A stretch of 39,458 nt of DNA from Acidimicrobiales bacterium (GCA_022425325.1 JAKMFW010000011.1:1-39458), one strand, 5' to 3'. Shown: positions 9,008 through 16,443, counted from the first letter of the stretch. Numbers and translations: made by a program. Notes: a model not told the origin generated them from the sequence alone.

Positions 9008-9427
9008 TCAGGAGATCGAGTCGAGCATCTCCTCGAAGCGGCCGGCGTGGCTCTTCTCGGCCTTGGCGAGGGTCTCGAACCAGTCAGCGATCTCGTCGAA
9101 GCCCTCTTCGCGGGCGGTCTTGGCCATGCCCGGGTACATCTCGGTGTACTCGTGGGTCTCGCCGGCGACGGCGCTCTTGAGGTTGGCGACGGTGTCGCCC
9201 ATGGGCTCGTCGGTGGCGGGGTCGCCGACCGGCTTCAGGTAGTCGAGGTGGCCGTGCGCGTGCCCGGTCTCGCCTTCGGCGGTCTCACGGAAGTTGCCGG
9301 CGACCTCGGGGTAGCCCTCGACGTCGGCAATCTTTGCGAAGTACAGGTAGCGGCGGTTGGCCTGAGACTCGCCGGCGAAGGCGGCCTTCAGGTTGCCGTG
9401 GGTCTCGGTGCCGTTCAGTTCGGGCAT
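9008..9427 (-). CDS. rbr: rubrerythrin (diiron domain only)
   Basis: Diiron peroxidase-type protein of 139 aa. The ferritin-like four-helix bundle shows the paired ligand motifs: [39 protein letters not shown] and [11 protein letters not shown]. Known rubrerythrins reduce H2O2 to water, usually with electrons from a C-terminal rubredoxin domain. That domain (CxxC pairs) is absent here and there is no cysteine at all, so electrons must come from another protein, perhaps the co-encoded Fe-S protein. It is the first gene of a three-gene operon, has GAGGAAA before the ATG, and lies under a promoter overlapped by a Fur-type operator. Confidence 0.88.
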   Translation of the reverse strand: MPELNGTETHGNLKAAFAGESQANRRYLYFAKIADVEGYPEVAGNFRETAEGETGHAHGHLDYLKPVGDPATDEPMGDTVANLKSAVAGETHEYTEMYPGMAKTAREEGFDEIADWFETLAKAEKSHAGRFEEMLDSIS

Positions 9428-9492
9428 TGGGTTTCCTCACTCAAGAAGGGTTTGATCAACAGCGGTCGACCAGGCTTGGACGACCGTGGAGC

Positions 9493-9521
9493 ACATTACC
9501 CGTGGTTTGGACTTTGTCCAA
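9493..9521 (-). promoter_or_regulatory. rubrerythrin operon promoter
   Basis: On the minus strand TTGGAC (9516-9521) and TAATGT (9493-9498) are separated by 17 nt, a good sigma-70-type promoter. The transcript would have a leader of about 60 nt containing a Shine-Dalgarno sequence. The -35 lies inside the inverted-repeat operator. Confidence 0.65.
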
Positions 9522-9525
9522 AGTC
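9506..9525. promoter_or_regulatory. overlapping inverted repeats, probable PerR/Fur operator
   Basis: A perfect 7-3-7 dyad TTTGGACTTTGTCCAAA (9506-9522) overlaps a second perfect 7-2-7 dyad GACTTTGTCCAAAGTC (9510-9525). A further GTCC/GGAC half-site pair follows to 9529. It sits between rbr and the fur-like gene and covers the rbr -35 box, so binding should block rbr. Assignment to the adjacent regulator is inference. Confidence 0.65.
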
Positions 9526-9557
9526 GGACACGATTTCTTTTGAGGACGTTCGGCTGC

Positions 9558-9563
9558 TAGGGT
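9558..9563 (+). promoter_or_regulatory. leaderless -10 box (TAGGGT) of the fur-family gene
   Basis: TAGGGT is followed by 7 nt and the GTG at 9571. An earlier in-frame GTG at 9562 lies inside the box and is therefore rejected as the start. Confidence 0.55.
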
Positions 9564-9570
9564 GCACGGC

Positions 9571-9972
9571 GTGCATCCGACCCTGCTTGAGCGCCTGCAA
9601 CAGCAACGCGGCTACCGCCTCACGGCCCAGCGCCGCGTCGTGGCTCAAGTGCTCGAAGGCGAAAACCTGCACCTGACCGCCGACGAAGTGCTGAGTCAAG
9701 CCGAAGCGATGCTTCCGGAGATCTCCCGCGCCACCGTGTACTCGACACTCCAGCAGTTCGTCGACATGGGGCAGTTGCTCGAACTCAGCCTCGACGGCCG
9801 CAGCCGGCGCTACGACCCCAACATCGATCCGCCACACCATCACCTGATCTGCACCGAGTGCGACGGGGTCTTCGACGTCGCTCACAATGTGGCGGCGCCC
9901 GACGCCGGCGATGGACTCGAGATCGAGTCTGCGCAGATCATCTACCGCGGACGCTGCACCGACTGCGCCTGA
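9571..9972 (+). CDS. Fur-family regulator, PerR-like
   Basis: Metal-dependent repressor of 133 aa with a winged-helix N-terminus (RLTAQRRVV, recognition region [10 protein letters not shown]) and a C-terminal dimer domain. The residues matching the PerR iron/manganese site are all present: His34 (LHLTADEV), Asp82 (RRYD), His89 and His91 (HHHLIC) and Asp102 (VFDV). The structural zinc is held by Cys94/Cys97 and Cys129/Cys132. PerR senses H2O2 by oxidation of the site histidines. The divergent rubrerythrin operon and the shared operator fit a peroxide regulon. Fur or Zur specificity cannot be fully excluded. GTG start set by the upstream -10 box. Confidence 0.82.
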   Translation: MHPTLLERLQQQRGYRLTAQRRVVAQVLEGENLHLTADEVLSQAEAMLPEISRATVYSTLQQFVDMGQLLELSLDGRSRRYDPNIDPPHHHLICTECDGVFDVAHNVAAPDAGDGLEIESAQIIYRGRCTDCA

Positions 9973-10026
9973 GCGGCGCTTCGCTGCGACAACCGTTTCG
10001 GACGTAACGCCGAGAACCGGCAGCGT

Positions 10027-11064
10027 TCAGGACCGGCGAAGGGCGATCTGGCCGTCGCCGTCGACAGCACGGCCGATGACTGCGGCCGTGTGCCCGTCGG
10101 CGGCCAGGCCGGCGACGACATCGTGGGCGGCATCAGGATCGACCCCGAAGACGAGGCCACCCGATGTCTGGGCGTCGGCGAGGATCGTCACATCGAGATC
10201 ATCGACACCGGCGCCGATGTCGAGCCACTCCTCGATCCAGGCCAGGTTCCGGCCGGTGCCGCCGGGCACCACGCCGTCGGCCGCCAGTTCGGTAGCACCT
10301 ACGATCACGGGGACGTCGTCGACGACGATCTCAAGGCCGACCCCGGATTCCTGCGCCATCCGGCCGGCATGGCCGAGCAGACCGAAGCCGGTGACATCGG
10401 TGGCCCCTGAAGCCCCAGCCGCAACCGCTGCGGCGGCGCCGGCGGCGTTGGTGGTGGTCATGAAAGTGATGGCGGCCTGCATCGTGGCGGCGTCGACGAC
10501 ATCGCGCTTTTGCGCGGTGGTGATGATGCCGATGCCGAGCGGCTTGGTGAGAACGAGCGACTGGCCGGCCCGGAGGCCGGCGTTGGTGAGCATCTTGTCG
10601 GGATGGACGTCGCCCACGACCGCCATGCCGTACTTGGGTTCGGGGTCGTCGACCGTGTGCCCACCCGCGACGACAAAGCCGCACTCGTGCGCAATGTCCT
10701 GGCCTCCGAGCAGCACGTCGCCGAGGAGGTCGTTCGAGAGTTTCTCGGTGTTCCAGCACACGAGGTTGAGTCCGAGCAGCGGAGTGCCACCCATCGCGTA
10801 GATATCGCTGACGGCATTCGCGGCAGCAACCCGACCCCAGTCGCGCGCATCGTCGACCACCGGCGTGATGAAGTCGGCGGTGACGACGAGAGCGCGTTCG
10901 TCAGAGAGGCGGTAGACCGCAGCATCGTCGCCGCTGGCCGCCCCGACGAGCAGGTTCGGTGAATCAGGTGGAGTGAGACGGCGCACGACCTGCGCCAGTT
11001 CGCCGGGGGCGAGCTTGCAGCCTCAACCAGCGCCGTGGCTGAACTCCGTCAGTCGTCGTGTCAT
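10027..11064 (-). CDS. selD: selenide, water dikinase, selenocysteine-containing (UGA read through)
   Basis: Makes selenophosphate from selenide and ATP, the selenium donor for selenocysteine. The ATG at 11064 follows a strong Shine-Dalgarno (GAGGAGGTGAC). Translation gives MTRRLTEFSHGAG, then UGA at 11023-11025, then GCKLAPGEL. The UGA is residue 14, exactly where other SelD proteins have the catalytic Cys/Sec in GAGCGCK. With UGA read as Sec the protein is 345 aa, close to E. coli SelD (347). Downstream motifs fit: GDDAAVY, DFITPVVDD, NAVSDIYAMGG, GGHTVDDPEPKYG and ATDVTGFGLLGH. A caller treating UGA as stop would begin at 10986 and lose the active site. Confidence 0.92.
10980..10996 (-). 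other. bacterial SECIS-like hairpin in selD
   Basis: In the mRNA a perfect 6-bp stem GGCGCA/UGCGCC carries the loop GGUCG. The GGU starts 33 nt after the UGA. The top, GCAGGUC, equals the apical part of the E. coli fdhF SECIS that SelB binds. The distance is longer than in fdhF (19 nt) but within the range I know for bacterial SECIS elements. Confidence 0.7.
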
Positions 11065-11127
11065 GTCACCTCCTCGACCGTGTGTCGGGTGGGAGCCGGA
11101 GGCCGGCGCCGCATTCCTCGTACCCGC

Positions 11128-11144
11128 ACCCTACGTCGTAGGGT
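11128..11144. promoter_or_regulatory. palindromic back-to-back -10 boxes
   Basis: The perfect 8-1-8 palindrome ACCCTACGTCGTAGGGT places a TAGGGT box on each strand. The plus-strand box (11139-11144) is 7 nt before the ATG at 11152. The minus-strand box (11128-11133) would start the selD transcript near 11121 with a leader of about 57 nt. Confidence 0.55.
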
Positions 11145-11151
11145 CTTGCTC

Positions 11152-12228
11152 ATGACCGACACCGTCGATCCTCGCCTGCAAACCCGTGCAACCGAACTCT
11201 TCGGCGTTCGATTCCCGATCGTTCAGACCGGCATGGGTTGGGTCGCCGGCGCATCACTCGTCAGCGGCACCGCCAACGCGGGCGGACTCGGCATCCTCGC
11301 CGCCGCCACCATGACCTTCGACGAGATGGTCGAAGCGATCGACGAGGTGCACGAGCGCACGGACAAGCCCTTCGGCGTGAACCTTCGAACCGATGCGGTC
11401 GACATCGAACAGCGGGTCGATCATCTGATCTCCGCAGAGGTCAAGGTTGCGTCGTTCGCCCAGGCACCGCGACCCGACATGGTCGCCAAGCTCAAAGAGG
11501 CAGGCCTCGTTGTCATGCCGACGGTCGGCGCCCGCCGCCACGCCGAAAAGGTCGCCGAATGGGGCGTCGACGCTGTGCTGTGCCAGGGCGGCGAAGGGGG
11601 CGGGCATACCGGCTCGGTGCCGACGTCGCTGTTGTTGCCGCAGGTGATTGATGCCGTCGACATTCCCGTGATCGCTGCCGGTGGCTTCCATGATGGCCGA
11701 GGTCTCGCCGCCGCCCTCGCGTGGGGCGCCGACGGCATCGCCATGGGCACGCGTTTCCTGCTCACCGCCGACTCCAAAGTCCCCGAGGAGGTCAAGCAGG
11801 CGTATCTCGCCACGCCGGTGACCGGCACGGTTGTCTCCACCGCCATCGACGGTGCGCCCCAGCGGGTGATCCGCACCGACATGGTCGATTCGCTCGAAAA
11901 GGCCGGCCTCACCCGCTTCCCGAAGGCGGCGCTGAATGCCTTGCGCTTCCGGAAGATGACCGCCACCTCGCTCGGCGACCTGCTCCGTGAAGGTCTGGCC
12001 ATGAAGAAGAACCAGGATCTCTCCTGGGCACAGCTCGCCATGGCGGCCAACGCTCCGATGCTGACCAAGGCCACGATGGTCGACGGCGAGATCGGAGTCG
12101 GCATCCTCCCGACCGGCCAGTGCGTCGGCGTGGTCGACGATCTTCCGACGTGCGACGAATTGATTCAGCGCATCGTCGCCGAGGCGGTCGAGGCAATGAA
12201 CCGCCTTGCGCCCGCCACTTCCTCCTAG
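11152..12228 (+). CDS. nitronate monooxygenase / 2-nitropropane dioxygenase family
   Basis: FMN-dependent TIM-barrel enzyme of 358 aa. It begins with FGVRFPIVQTGMGWVAGASLV, the family's N-terminal FMN-binding strand. It continues with PFGVNL, GEGGGHTG (phosphate and catalytic His region), IPVIAAGGFHDGRG and WGADGIAMGTRFLLT. Members oxidise alkyl nitronates (detoxification of 3-nitropropionate) or, in the FabK branch, reduce enoyl-ACP. Sequence alone does not decide between them. The ATG is placed by the leaderless TAGGGT box. It is divergent from selD, and its stop codon TAG forms part of the next promoter. Confidence 0.85.
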   Translation: MTDTVDPRLQTRATELFGVRFPIVQTGMGWVAGASLVSGTANAGGLGILAAATMTFDEMVEAIDEVHERTDKPFGVNLRTDAVDIEQRVDHLISAEVKVASFAQAPRPDMVAKLKEAGLVVMPTVGARRHAEKVAEWGVDAVLCQGGEGGGHTGSVPTSLLLPQVIDAVDIPVIAAGGFHDGRGLAAALAWGADGIAMGTRFLLTADSKVPEEVKQAYLATPVTGTVVSTAIDGAPQRVIRTDMVDSLEKAGLTRFPKAALNALRFRKMTATSLGDLLREGLAMKKNQDLSWAQLAMAANAPMLTKATMVDGEIGVGILPTGQCVGVVDDLPTCDELIQRIVAEAVEAMNRLAPATSS

Positions 12229-12231
12229 ACT
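12226..12231 (+). promoter_or_regulatory. -10 box (TAGACT) of the B12 operon
   Basis: TAGACT overlaps the TAG stop of the preceding gene and would start transcription near 12237-12239, which is where the riboswitch fold begins. Confidence 0.5.
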
Positions 12232-12236
12232 GCGCC

Positions 12237-12336
12237 CGTTCGCCAGCAGCGAATTCCGGTGAAATCCCGGAACTGTCCCGCAACGGTAAAGCCACCCTCT
12301 CGGGGGTGGACGAGTCCGGTCGCCTGACGGTGAACG
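12237..12336 (+). promoter_or_regulatory. cobalamin riboswitch aptamer
   Basis: The conserved core is directly readable: TTCCGGTGAAATCCCGGAAC, CTGTCCCGCAACGGTAA and, after a variable CCACCC-CTC-hairpin, the B12-box-type GAGTCCGGTCGCCTGA. The ends CGTTC (12237-12241) and GAACG (12332-12336) pair as P1. At about 100 nt it is of the compact type. It precedes the corrinoid uptake/salvage operon and should switch it off when cobalamin is abundant. Confidence 0.93.
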
Positions 12337-12340
12337 TCAA

Positions 12341-12401
12341 CGAACCAACCCTCGAGGAAGGGGAGGCTCGTGCGAGAGGGGGCTCCTGAGAGGGTGGTTC
12401 G
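12341..12401 (+). promoter_or_regulatory. long hairpin after the riboswitch, possible expression platform
   Basis: The arms CGAACCAACCCTC (12341-12353) and GAGGGTGGTTCG (12390-12401) pair over 12 bp with one bulged A. It lies between aptamer and btuF but has no U-tract and does not cover the AGGAGG ribosome site at 12433-12438. Mechanism unclear. The rest of the leader shows no ORF. Confidence 0.45.
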
Positions 12402-12446
12402 CTGTCGCTCGTGCCCGACCAGCTCGAGCCACAGGAGGAAACCACC

Positions 12447-13433
12447 ATGACGATGCGCTCGAAGCTCATCGCTCTTCTGGCTGTGCTCGCGTTGTTCGCT
12501 GCTGCCTGCGGCGATGATGACAGCGACACCGCCACCGAGGTCGACGCGACGTCGACGTCGGCACCCGCCGACGCCGACGACCACGACCACGAAGCTGACG
12601 AAGACCACGATCACGAGTCCGAGGGCGCCATGGCCGGCGACGATGCAGCTCCCACACGTCCGGAACGCATCGTCTCGATCGATCCGTCCGGTACCGAGAT
12701 CATCTACGCCATCGGCGCAGGCGATCGCGTTCTTGCCGTCGACGCCTACTCGTACTTCCCCGAGGGCACCCCGGTGACCGACCTTTCCGGTTGGCAACCC
12801 AACCTCGAGGCGATCTTGGCCTTCGAGCCGGATCTCGTCGTCATGGGCTCCAACAGCGACATCGAAGCAGGCCTCGAGGCCGCCGGTGTGGCTGTCGCCC
12901 TGAGCAACGCTCCCATGTCGTTCGACGACGTCTACAGCCAGATCGAGGCCATCGGCGCCGCCACCGGAAACATCGGTGAGGCCGCCAAACTCGTGCTCCA
13001 GATGCAGACCGAGATTGGTGAGCTGACGGCCAACGCCCCCGACGCCTCGGGCCTGAGCTACTTCCACGAGCTCGACAACACCCTGTACAGCGTGACCTCG
13101 TCGACCTTCATCGGCGCCGTGTATGCCCTGTTCGGTCTTGAGAATGTCGCCGACCCGGCCGACGCCGACGGTGCGGCGTTCGGCTATCCGCAGCTCAGCG
13201 ACGAGTACCTCGTCGACGCTGATCCGGACATCATCTTCCTGGCCGACACCATCTGCTGCGGCCAGAGTGCCGAGACCGTTGCCGAGCGCGCCGGCTGGGA
13301 CCAGCTCTCGGCCGTCCAGAACGGCACCGTCATCGAACTCAACGACGACATCGTGTCGCGCTGGGGACCACGCCTCGTCGACTTCATCGAAGCAATCGCT
13401 CTGGCCGTCGAGTCGGCGACCGTCCCGGCCTGA
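12447..13433 (+). CDS. btuF: vitamin B12 ABC transporter substrate-binding lipoprotein
   Basis: Extracellular corrinoid-binding protein of 328 aa. Signal peptide with lipobox FAAAC (Cys near 20), then an acidic, His-rich linker (DDHDHEADEDHDHE, about 42-56), then the BtuF/FepB-type fold: PERIVSIDPSGTEIIYAIGAGDRVLAVD, FEPDLVVMGSN, DADPDIIFLAD and the WGPRLVDFIEAIA C-terminus. First gene of the riboswitch-controlled operon, with AGGAGG 8 nt before the ATG at 12447. An earlier frame opening at 12411 falls in the leader and is rejected. The family alone could bind siderophores, but the riboswitch and cob genes make corrinoid the ligand. The His-rich linker is unusual. Confidence 0.88.
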   Translation: MTMRSKLIALLAVLALFAAACGDDDSDTATEVDATSTSAPADADDHDHEADEDHDHESEGAMAGDDAAPTRPERIVSIDPSGTEIIYAIGAGDRVLAVDAYSYFPEGTPVTDLSGWQPNLEAILAFEPDLVVMGSNSDIEAGLEAAGVAVALSNAPMSFDDVYSQIEAIGAATGNIGEAAKLVLQMQTEIGELTANAPDASGLSYFHELDNTLYSVTSSTFIGAVYALFGLENVADPADADGAAFGYPQLSDEYLVDADPDIIFLADTICCGQSAETVAERAGWDQLSAVQNGTVIELNDDIVSRWGPRLVDFIEAIALAVESATVPA

Positions 13434-13453
13434 TCCCGACCTGGCCCCAGACC

Positions 13454-14524
13454 ATGACCGATACAAGCGCCGCTGGGACCGGAGCAGAGCCACTGCGGGT
13501 GGCTCGCCTCCGGCCTGGCGCGCTCGTGGCCGGACTCGTCGCCGTCCTCGGCGCAATGGTCATCGGGATGGCTCTGGGGCCAGTCGACATCGCCCCGAAA
13601 CTGATCGTCTACGAACTGCTGGACGACCTGCCGCTCATCGAACTCGACTCTGGGCTGTCGGCCCAGCGGGTCGCCATCATCGAACAGATCCGGTTGCCCC
13701 GCGTGGTGCTCGGCTTTCTCGTCGGTGCGACCTTGTCCGTGAGCGGCGCCGCGTATCAGGGAGCGTTCCGCAATCCGCTCGCCGATCCGTACCTGCTCGG
13801 CATCGCCGCAGGCGCCGGTCTCGGTGCCACAGTGGCGATCACCCAGGACTGGGGTGACGGGGGCGGCTTCACCGATCCGGTCCCGCTGGCGGCCTTCGCT
13901 GGGGCACTGCTTGCCGTGGTGTTGTCGTACACCGCAGGACACGTCGGCGGCCGGTCCACGGCATCCCTCATTCTCGCCGGCGTTGCCGTTGCAAGCTTCC
14001 TGACTGCGGCGCAGACCTATGTGCTGCAGGCCAACTCCGACGCATTCCGGGAGGTCTACGCCTGGATCCTCGGTCGGATCGCAACGAGCGGCTGGTCCGA
14101 GGTGGTGCTGATGGTGCCGTACTTCCTGCTTGCTGCCGGCATCGTCTTCCGCTACCGGCGGGCCCTCGACGTGCTTGCTGTCGGTGACGAAGAAGCACAG
14201 GCGCTCGGCCTCGAGCCGCGCAAGATCCGCATGATCGTCGTGCTCGCCGCGTCGCTCGGAGCAGCGGCTGCCGTCTCGGTCAGCGGCCTGATCGGCTTCG
14301 TGGGCATCATCGTTCCGCATGCCGTGCGGTTGGCCTTCGGCGCCAGCCACCGCGTGCTGATCCCGCTGTCGCTGCTGTTCGGTGGAGCGTTCATGGTCTT
14401 GGCCGACCTCGTCGCCCGAACGATCGTCGAACCCGCCGAACTGCCAATCGGCGTCGTCACCGCCTTCCTCGGCGCCCCGTTCTTCGTGTTGGTGCTGCGC
14501 ACGAGTCGGAGGTCGGTGTGGTGA
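13454..14524 (+). CDS. btuC: vitamin B12 ABC transporter permease
   Basis: FecCD-family inner-membrane permease of 356 aa with about ten hydrophobic segments. Family landmarks are LPRVVLGFLVGATLSVSGAAYQGAFRNPLADPYLLGIAAGAGLGA near the first third and VSGLIGFVGIIVPHAVRLAFGASHR near residue 280. GDEEAQALGL marks the coupling helix that contacts the ATPase. It forms the channel of the BtuCDF importer. The gene begins 20 nt after btuF and its stop overlaps the start of btuD. Confidence 0.9.
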   Translation: MTDTSAAGTGAEPLRVARLRPGALVAGLVAVLGAMVIGMALGPVDIAPKLIVYELLDDLPLIELDSGLSAQRVAIIEQIRLPRVVLGFLVGATLSVSGAAYQGAFRNPLADPYLLGIAAGAGLGATVAITQDWGDGGGFTDPVPLAAFAGALLAVVLSYTAGHVGGRSTASLILAGVAVASFLTAAQTYVLQANSDAFREVYAWILGRIATSGWSEVVLMVPYFLLAAGIVFRYRRALDVLAVGDEEAQALGLEPRKIRMIVVLAASLGAAAAVSVSGLIGFVGIIVPHAVRLAFGASHRVLIPLSLLFGGAFMVLADLVARTIVEPAELPIGVVTAFLGAPFFVLVLRTSRRSVW

Positions 14525-15294
14525 GCATCATCTCGATCTCCGGCCTCACGGTCGATCTCGGAAACCAGCGAATCCTGGACGGCGTCGACCTCAACATTGA
14601 CGCAGGCGAGTGGATCACCATCATCGGACCCAACGGAGCCGGCAAGACCACGATGCTCCGCTCGCTCCTCGGCACGGTGGAGCACGCCGGCACGATTGAG
14701 CTCGACGGCACACGGCCGACAAAGCCGATCGAGCGGGCCCGTCGTCTCGCCTACGTGCCCCAAAGCCCGGTGATCCCCGGCGGGATGCTCGTCGGGGATT
14801 ATGTGCTGCTCGGGCGCACACCGCATCGGGGCGTCTTCGGCCGTGATTCCGACACGGACTGCAACATTGCAATGGACGTCCTCACACGACTCGACCTTGC
14901 CGACTTCACGATGCGCGAGGTCGGCTCACTTTCGGGCGGCGAACGTCAACGGGTCGTGTTGGCGCGTGCGCTTGCCCAGCAGGCCGACATCGTGCTGCTT
15001 GACGAACCGACAACGGCGCTCGACCTCGGCCACCAGCAAGACGTCCTCGACCTCGTCGAATCGTTACGGCGCGATCGAGGTCTCACGGTCGTCGCCACAC
15101 TGCACGACCTCACCCTCGCAGCCCGATACGGCGACCGCATCGCAGTGTTGTCGGGTGGGCGTATCGTCGAGACCGGGCCGCCGTCGGCAGTGCTCACCGC
15201 CGCCACGATCGCCGAACACTTCGGCGCCACCGTTCGCATCATCGACGATCCCGACGGGCCGGTGATCGTTCCCACCACAGGAGGACCTTCATGA
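14518..15294 (+). CDS. btuD: vitamin B12 ABC transporter ATPase
   Basis: ABC ATPase of 258 aa: Walker A GPNGAGKT (37-44), Q-loop VPQSP, signature LSGGERQRV, Walker B IVLLDEPTTALD, and the switch His in TLHDLTLA. It powers the BtuC permease. Two adjacent GTG codons (14518 and 14521) could start it. Both overlap the btuC stop, so translation is coupled. The gene also overlaps cobO by four bases (ATGA). Confidence 0.9.
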   Translation: MVSIISISGLTVDLGNQRILDGVDLNIDAGEWITIIGPNGAGKTTMLRSLLGTVEHAGTIELDGTRPTKPIERARRLAYVPQSPVIPGGMLVGDYVLLGRTPHRGVFGRDSDTDCNIAMDVLTRLDLADFTMREVGSLSGGERQRVVLARALAQQADIVLLDEPTTALDLGHQQDVLDLVESLRRDRGLTVVATLHDLTLAARYGDRIAVLSGGRIVETGPPSAVLTAATIAEHFGATVRIIDDPDGPVIVPTTGGPS

Positions 15295-15887
15295 CCGAAG
15301 AACGTGCGTCCAACGCCACACCGAACGACGCGCCGCCAGAGGAGGACCCCCGCCCCGACGGTCTCCGATCGGCCAAGAGCCTGCTCCTGGTCAACACCGG
15401 AGACGGCAAGGGAAAGTCGTCGGCTGCGTTCGGCGTTGCCATGCGCGCCCGCGCCCGAGACTGGCCCGTCGCCGTTATCCAATTCCTGAAGAGCGACGAC
15501 TGGGTCACCGGCGAGCAATTGATGGCCGAACCGCTCGGCATCGACTTTCAGTCGCTCGGCGACGGCTTCACCTGGGATTCCGCCGACCTCACCAAGGACG
15601 AGGCCGAGGCGAGGGAGGCCTGGCGTCAAGGGAAGGAAGTCGTCGAGGCAGGAGAACATCGTCTCGTCGTCTTTGACGAGATCACCTATCCCCTCAACTG
15701 GGGATGGATCGACTCGGCCGAGGTCGAGGCGACCTTCCGCGACCGCCCCGAACGGGTCTCCATCGTGGCCACAGGCCGTGACGCGCCGGCGTGGCTCATC
15801 GACCTTGCCGACACCGTCACGGTGATGGAAAACCGCAAGCACGCCTACGAGCAGGGCATCGCCGCCAAGAAGGGCATCGATTACTAG
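15291..15887 (+). CDS. cobO: cob(I)yrinic acid a,c-diamide adenosyltransferase
   Basis: CobO/CobA/BtuR-type ATP:corrinoid adenosyltransferase of 198 aa, adding the 5'-deoxyadenosyl group to cob(I)alamin or cobinamide. The P-loop variant NTGDGKGKSSAAFG (35-48) is diagnostic, followed by VAVIQFLK, the substrate loop LGDGFTW, and VFDEITYPLNWGWID. The first 28 residues are a polar extension. ATGA overlap with btuD, 16 nt before cobU. Confidence 0.93.
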   Translation: MTEERASNATPNDAPPEEDPRPDGLRSAKSLLLVNTGDGKGKSSAAFGVAMRARARDWPVAVIQFLKSDDWVTGEQLMAEPLGIDFQSLGDGFTWDSADLTKDEAEAREAWRQGKEVVEAGEHRLVVFDEITYPLNWGWIDSAEVEATFRDRPERVSIVATGRDAPAWLIDLADTVTVMENRKHAYEQGIAAKKGIDY

Positions 15888-15903
15888 TGCGCTGGAGCGG
15901 CTC

Positions 15904-16443
15904 GTGATCCTTTTCATCACCGGTGGCGCCCGGTCGGGCAAGTCGACCGCAGCGGTCGAGGCAGCCCGCCACTGCGGCCGAGCAGTCGTCTTCGTTGCGA
16001 CCGCAACCGCAGGCGACGACGAGATGGCGGAGCGCATCGCCCGCCACCAGAACGAACGTCCCGACGAATGGACGACCGTCGAGGCGCCGTGCGCGCTCGC
16101 AGAGGCCATCACGGACGCCGACCCGGAGGCGTGCGTCATCGTCGACTGCCTGTCCCTGTGGGTGGCCAATGCGTTGATGACGGATGAGACGCTCAGCGTC
16201 GAGTCGCTCGACCTGAGACTCGACGCTGTTGTCAACGCCGCTGGCGGGCGACCTGGCCCGACGATCGTCGTGTCCAACGAAGTCGGTTCCGGCATCGTCC
16301 CCGACAATCTGCTCGGCCGTACCTTCCGCGACCTCCTCGGACGCGCAAACCAGCGGTTCGCTGTAGTGGCTGATCGGGCTGTGCTCTCGGTATCCGGTCG
16401 TCTCGTCGAACTCGGTACCCCTTCGGAGACGCTTCGTGTCTGA
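15904..16443 (+). CDS. cobU: adenosylcobinamide kinase / guanylyltransferase
   Basis: Bifunctional salvage enzyme of 179 aa that phosphorylates adenosylcobinamide and transfers GMP to it. P-loop GGARSGKS (7-14). His48 in RIARHQNERPDEW matches the guanylylated histidine of CobU/CobP. DCLSLWVAN and VSNEVGSGIVPDN are further family segments. GTG start at 15904; no ATG or better GTG exists nearby. Overlaps cobT by 8 nt. Confidence 0.92.
   Translation: MILFITGGARSGKSTAAVEAARHCGRAVVFVATATAGDDEMAERIARHQNERPDEWTTVEAPCALAEAITDADPEACVIVDCLSLWVANALMTDETLSVESLDLRLDAVVNAAGGRPGPTIVVSNEVGSGIVPDNLLGRTFRDLLGRANQRFAVVADRAVLSVSGRLVELGTPSETLRV

Noticed and set aside
7475..9676. 733-codon open frame on the plus strand
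   Set aside because: It is the antisense shadow of the rubrerythrin, Fe-S and DUF3501 genes. It is Val/Gly/Leu-rich with no motif, as expected opposite GC-rich genes.
10987..11064. Treating selD as starting at 10986 with a non-coding upstream region
   Set aside because: It would drop the conserved GAG-x-GCK active-site loop, while the upstream codons through UGA encode it perfectly with a strong ribosome site.
12225..13556. 443-codon open frame on the minus strand over btuF
   Set aside because: Shadow frame; btuF has a lipobox, family motifs and a riboswitch leader in the right direction.
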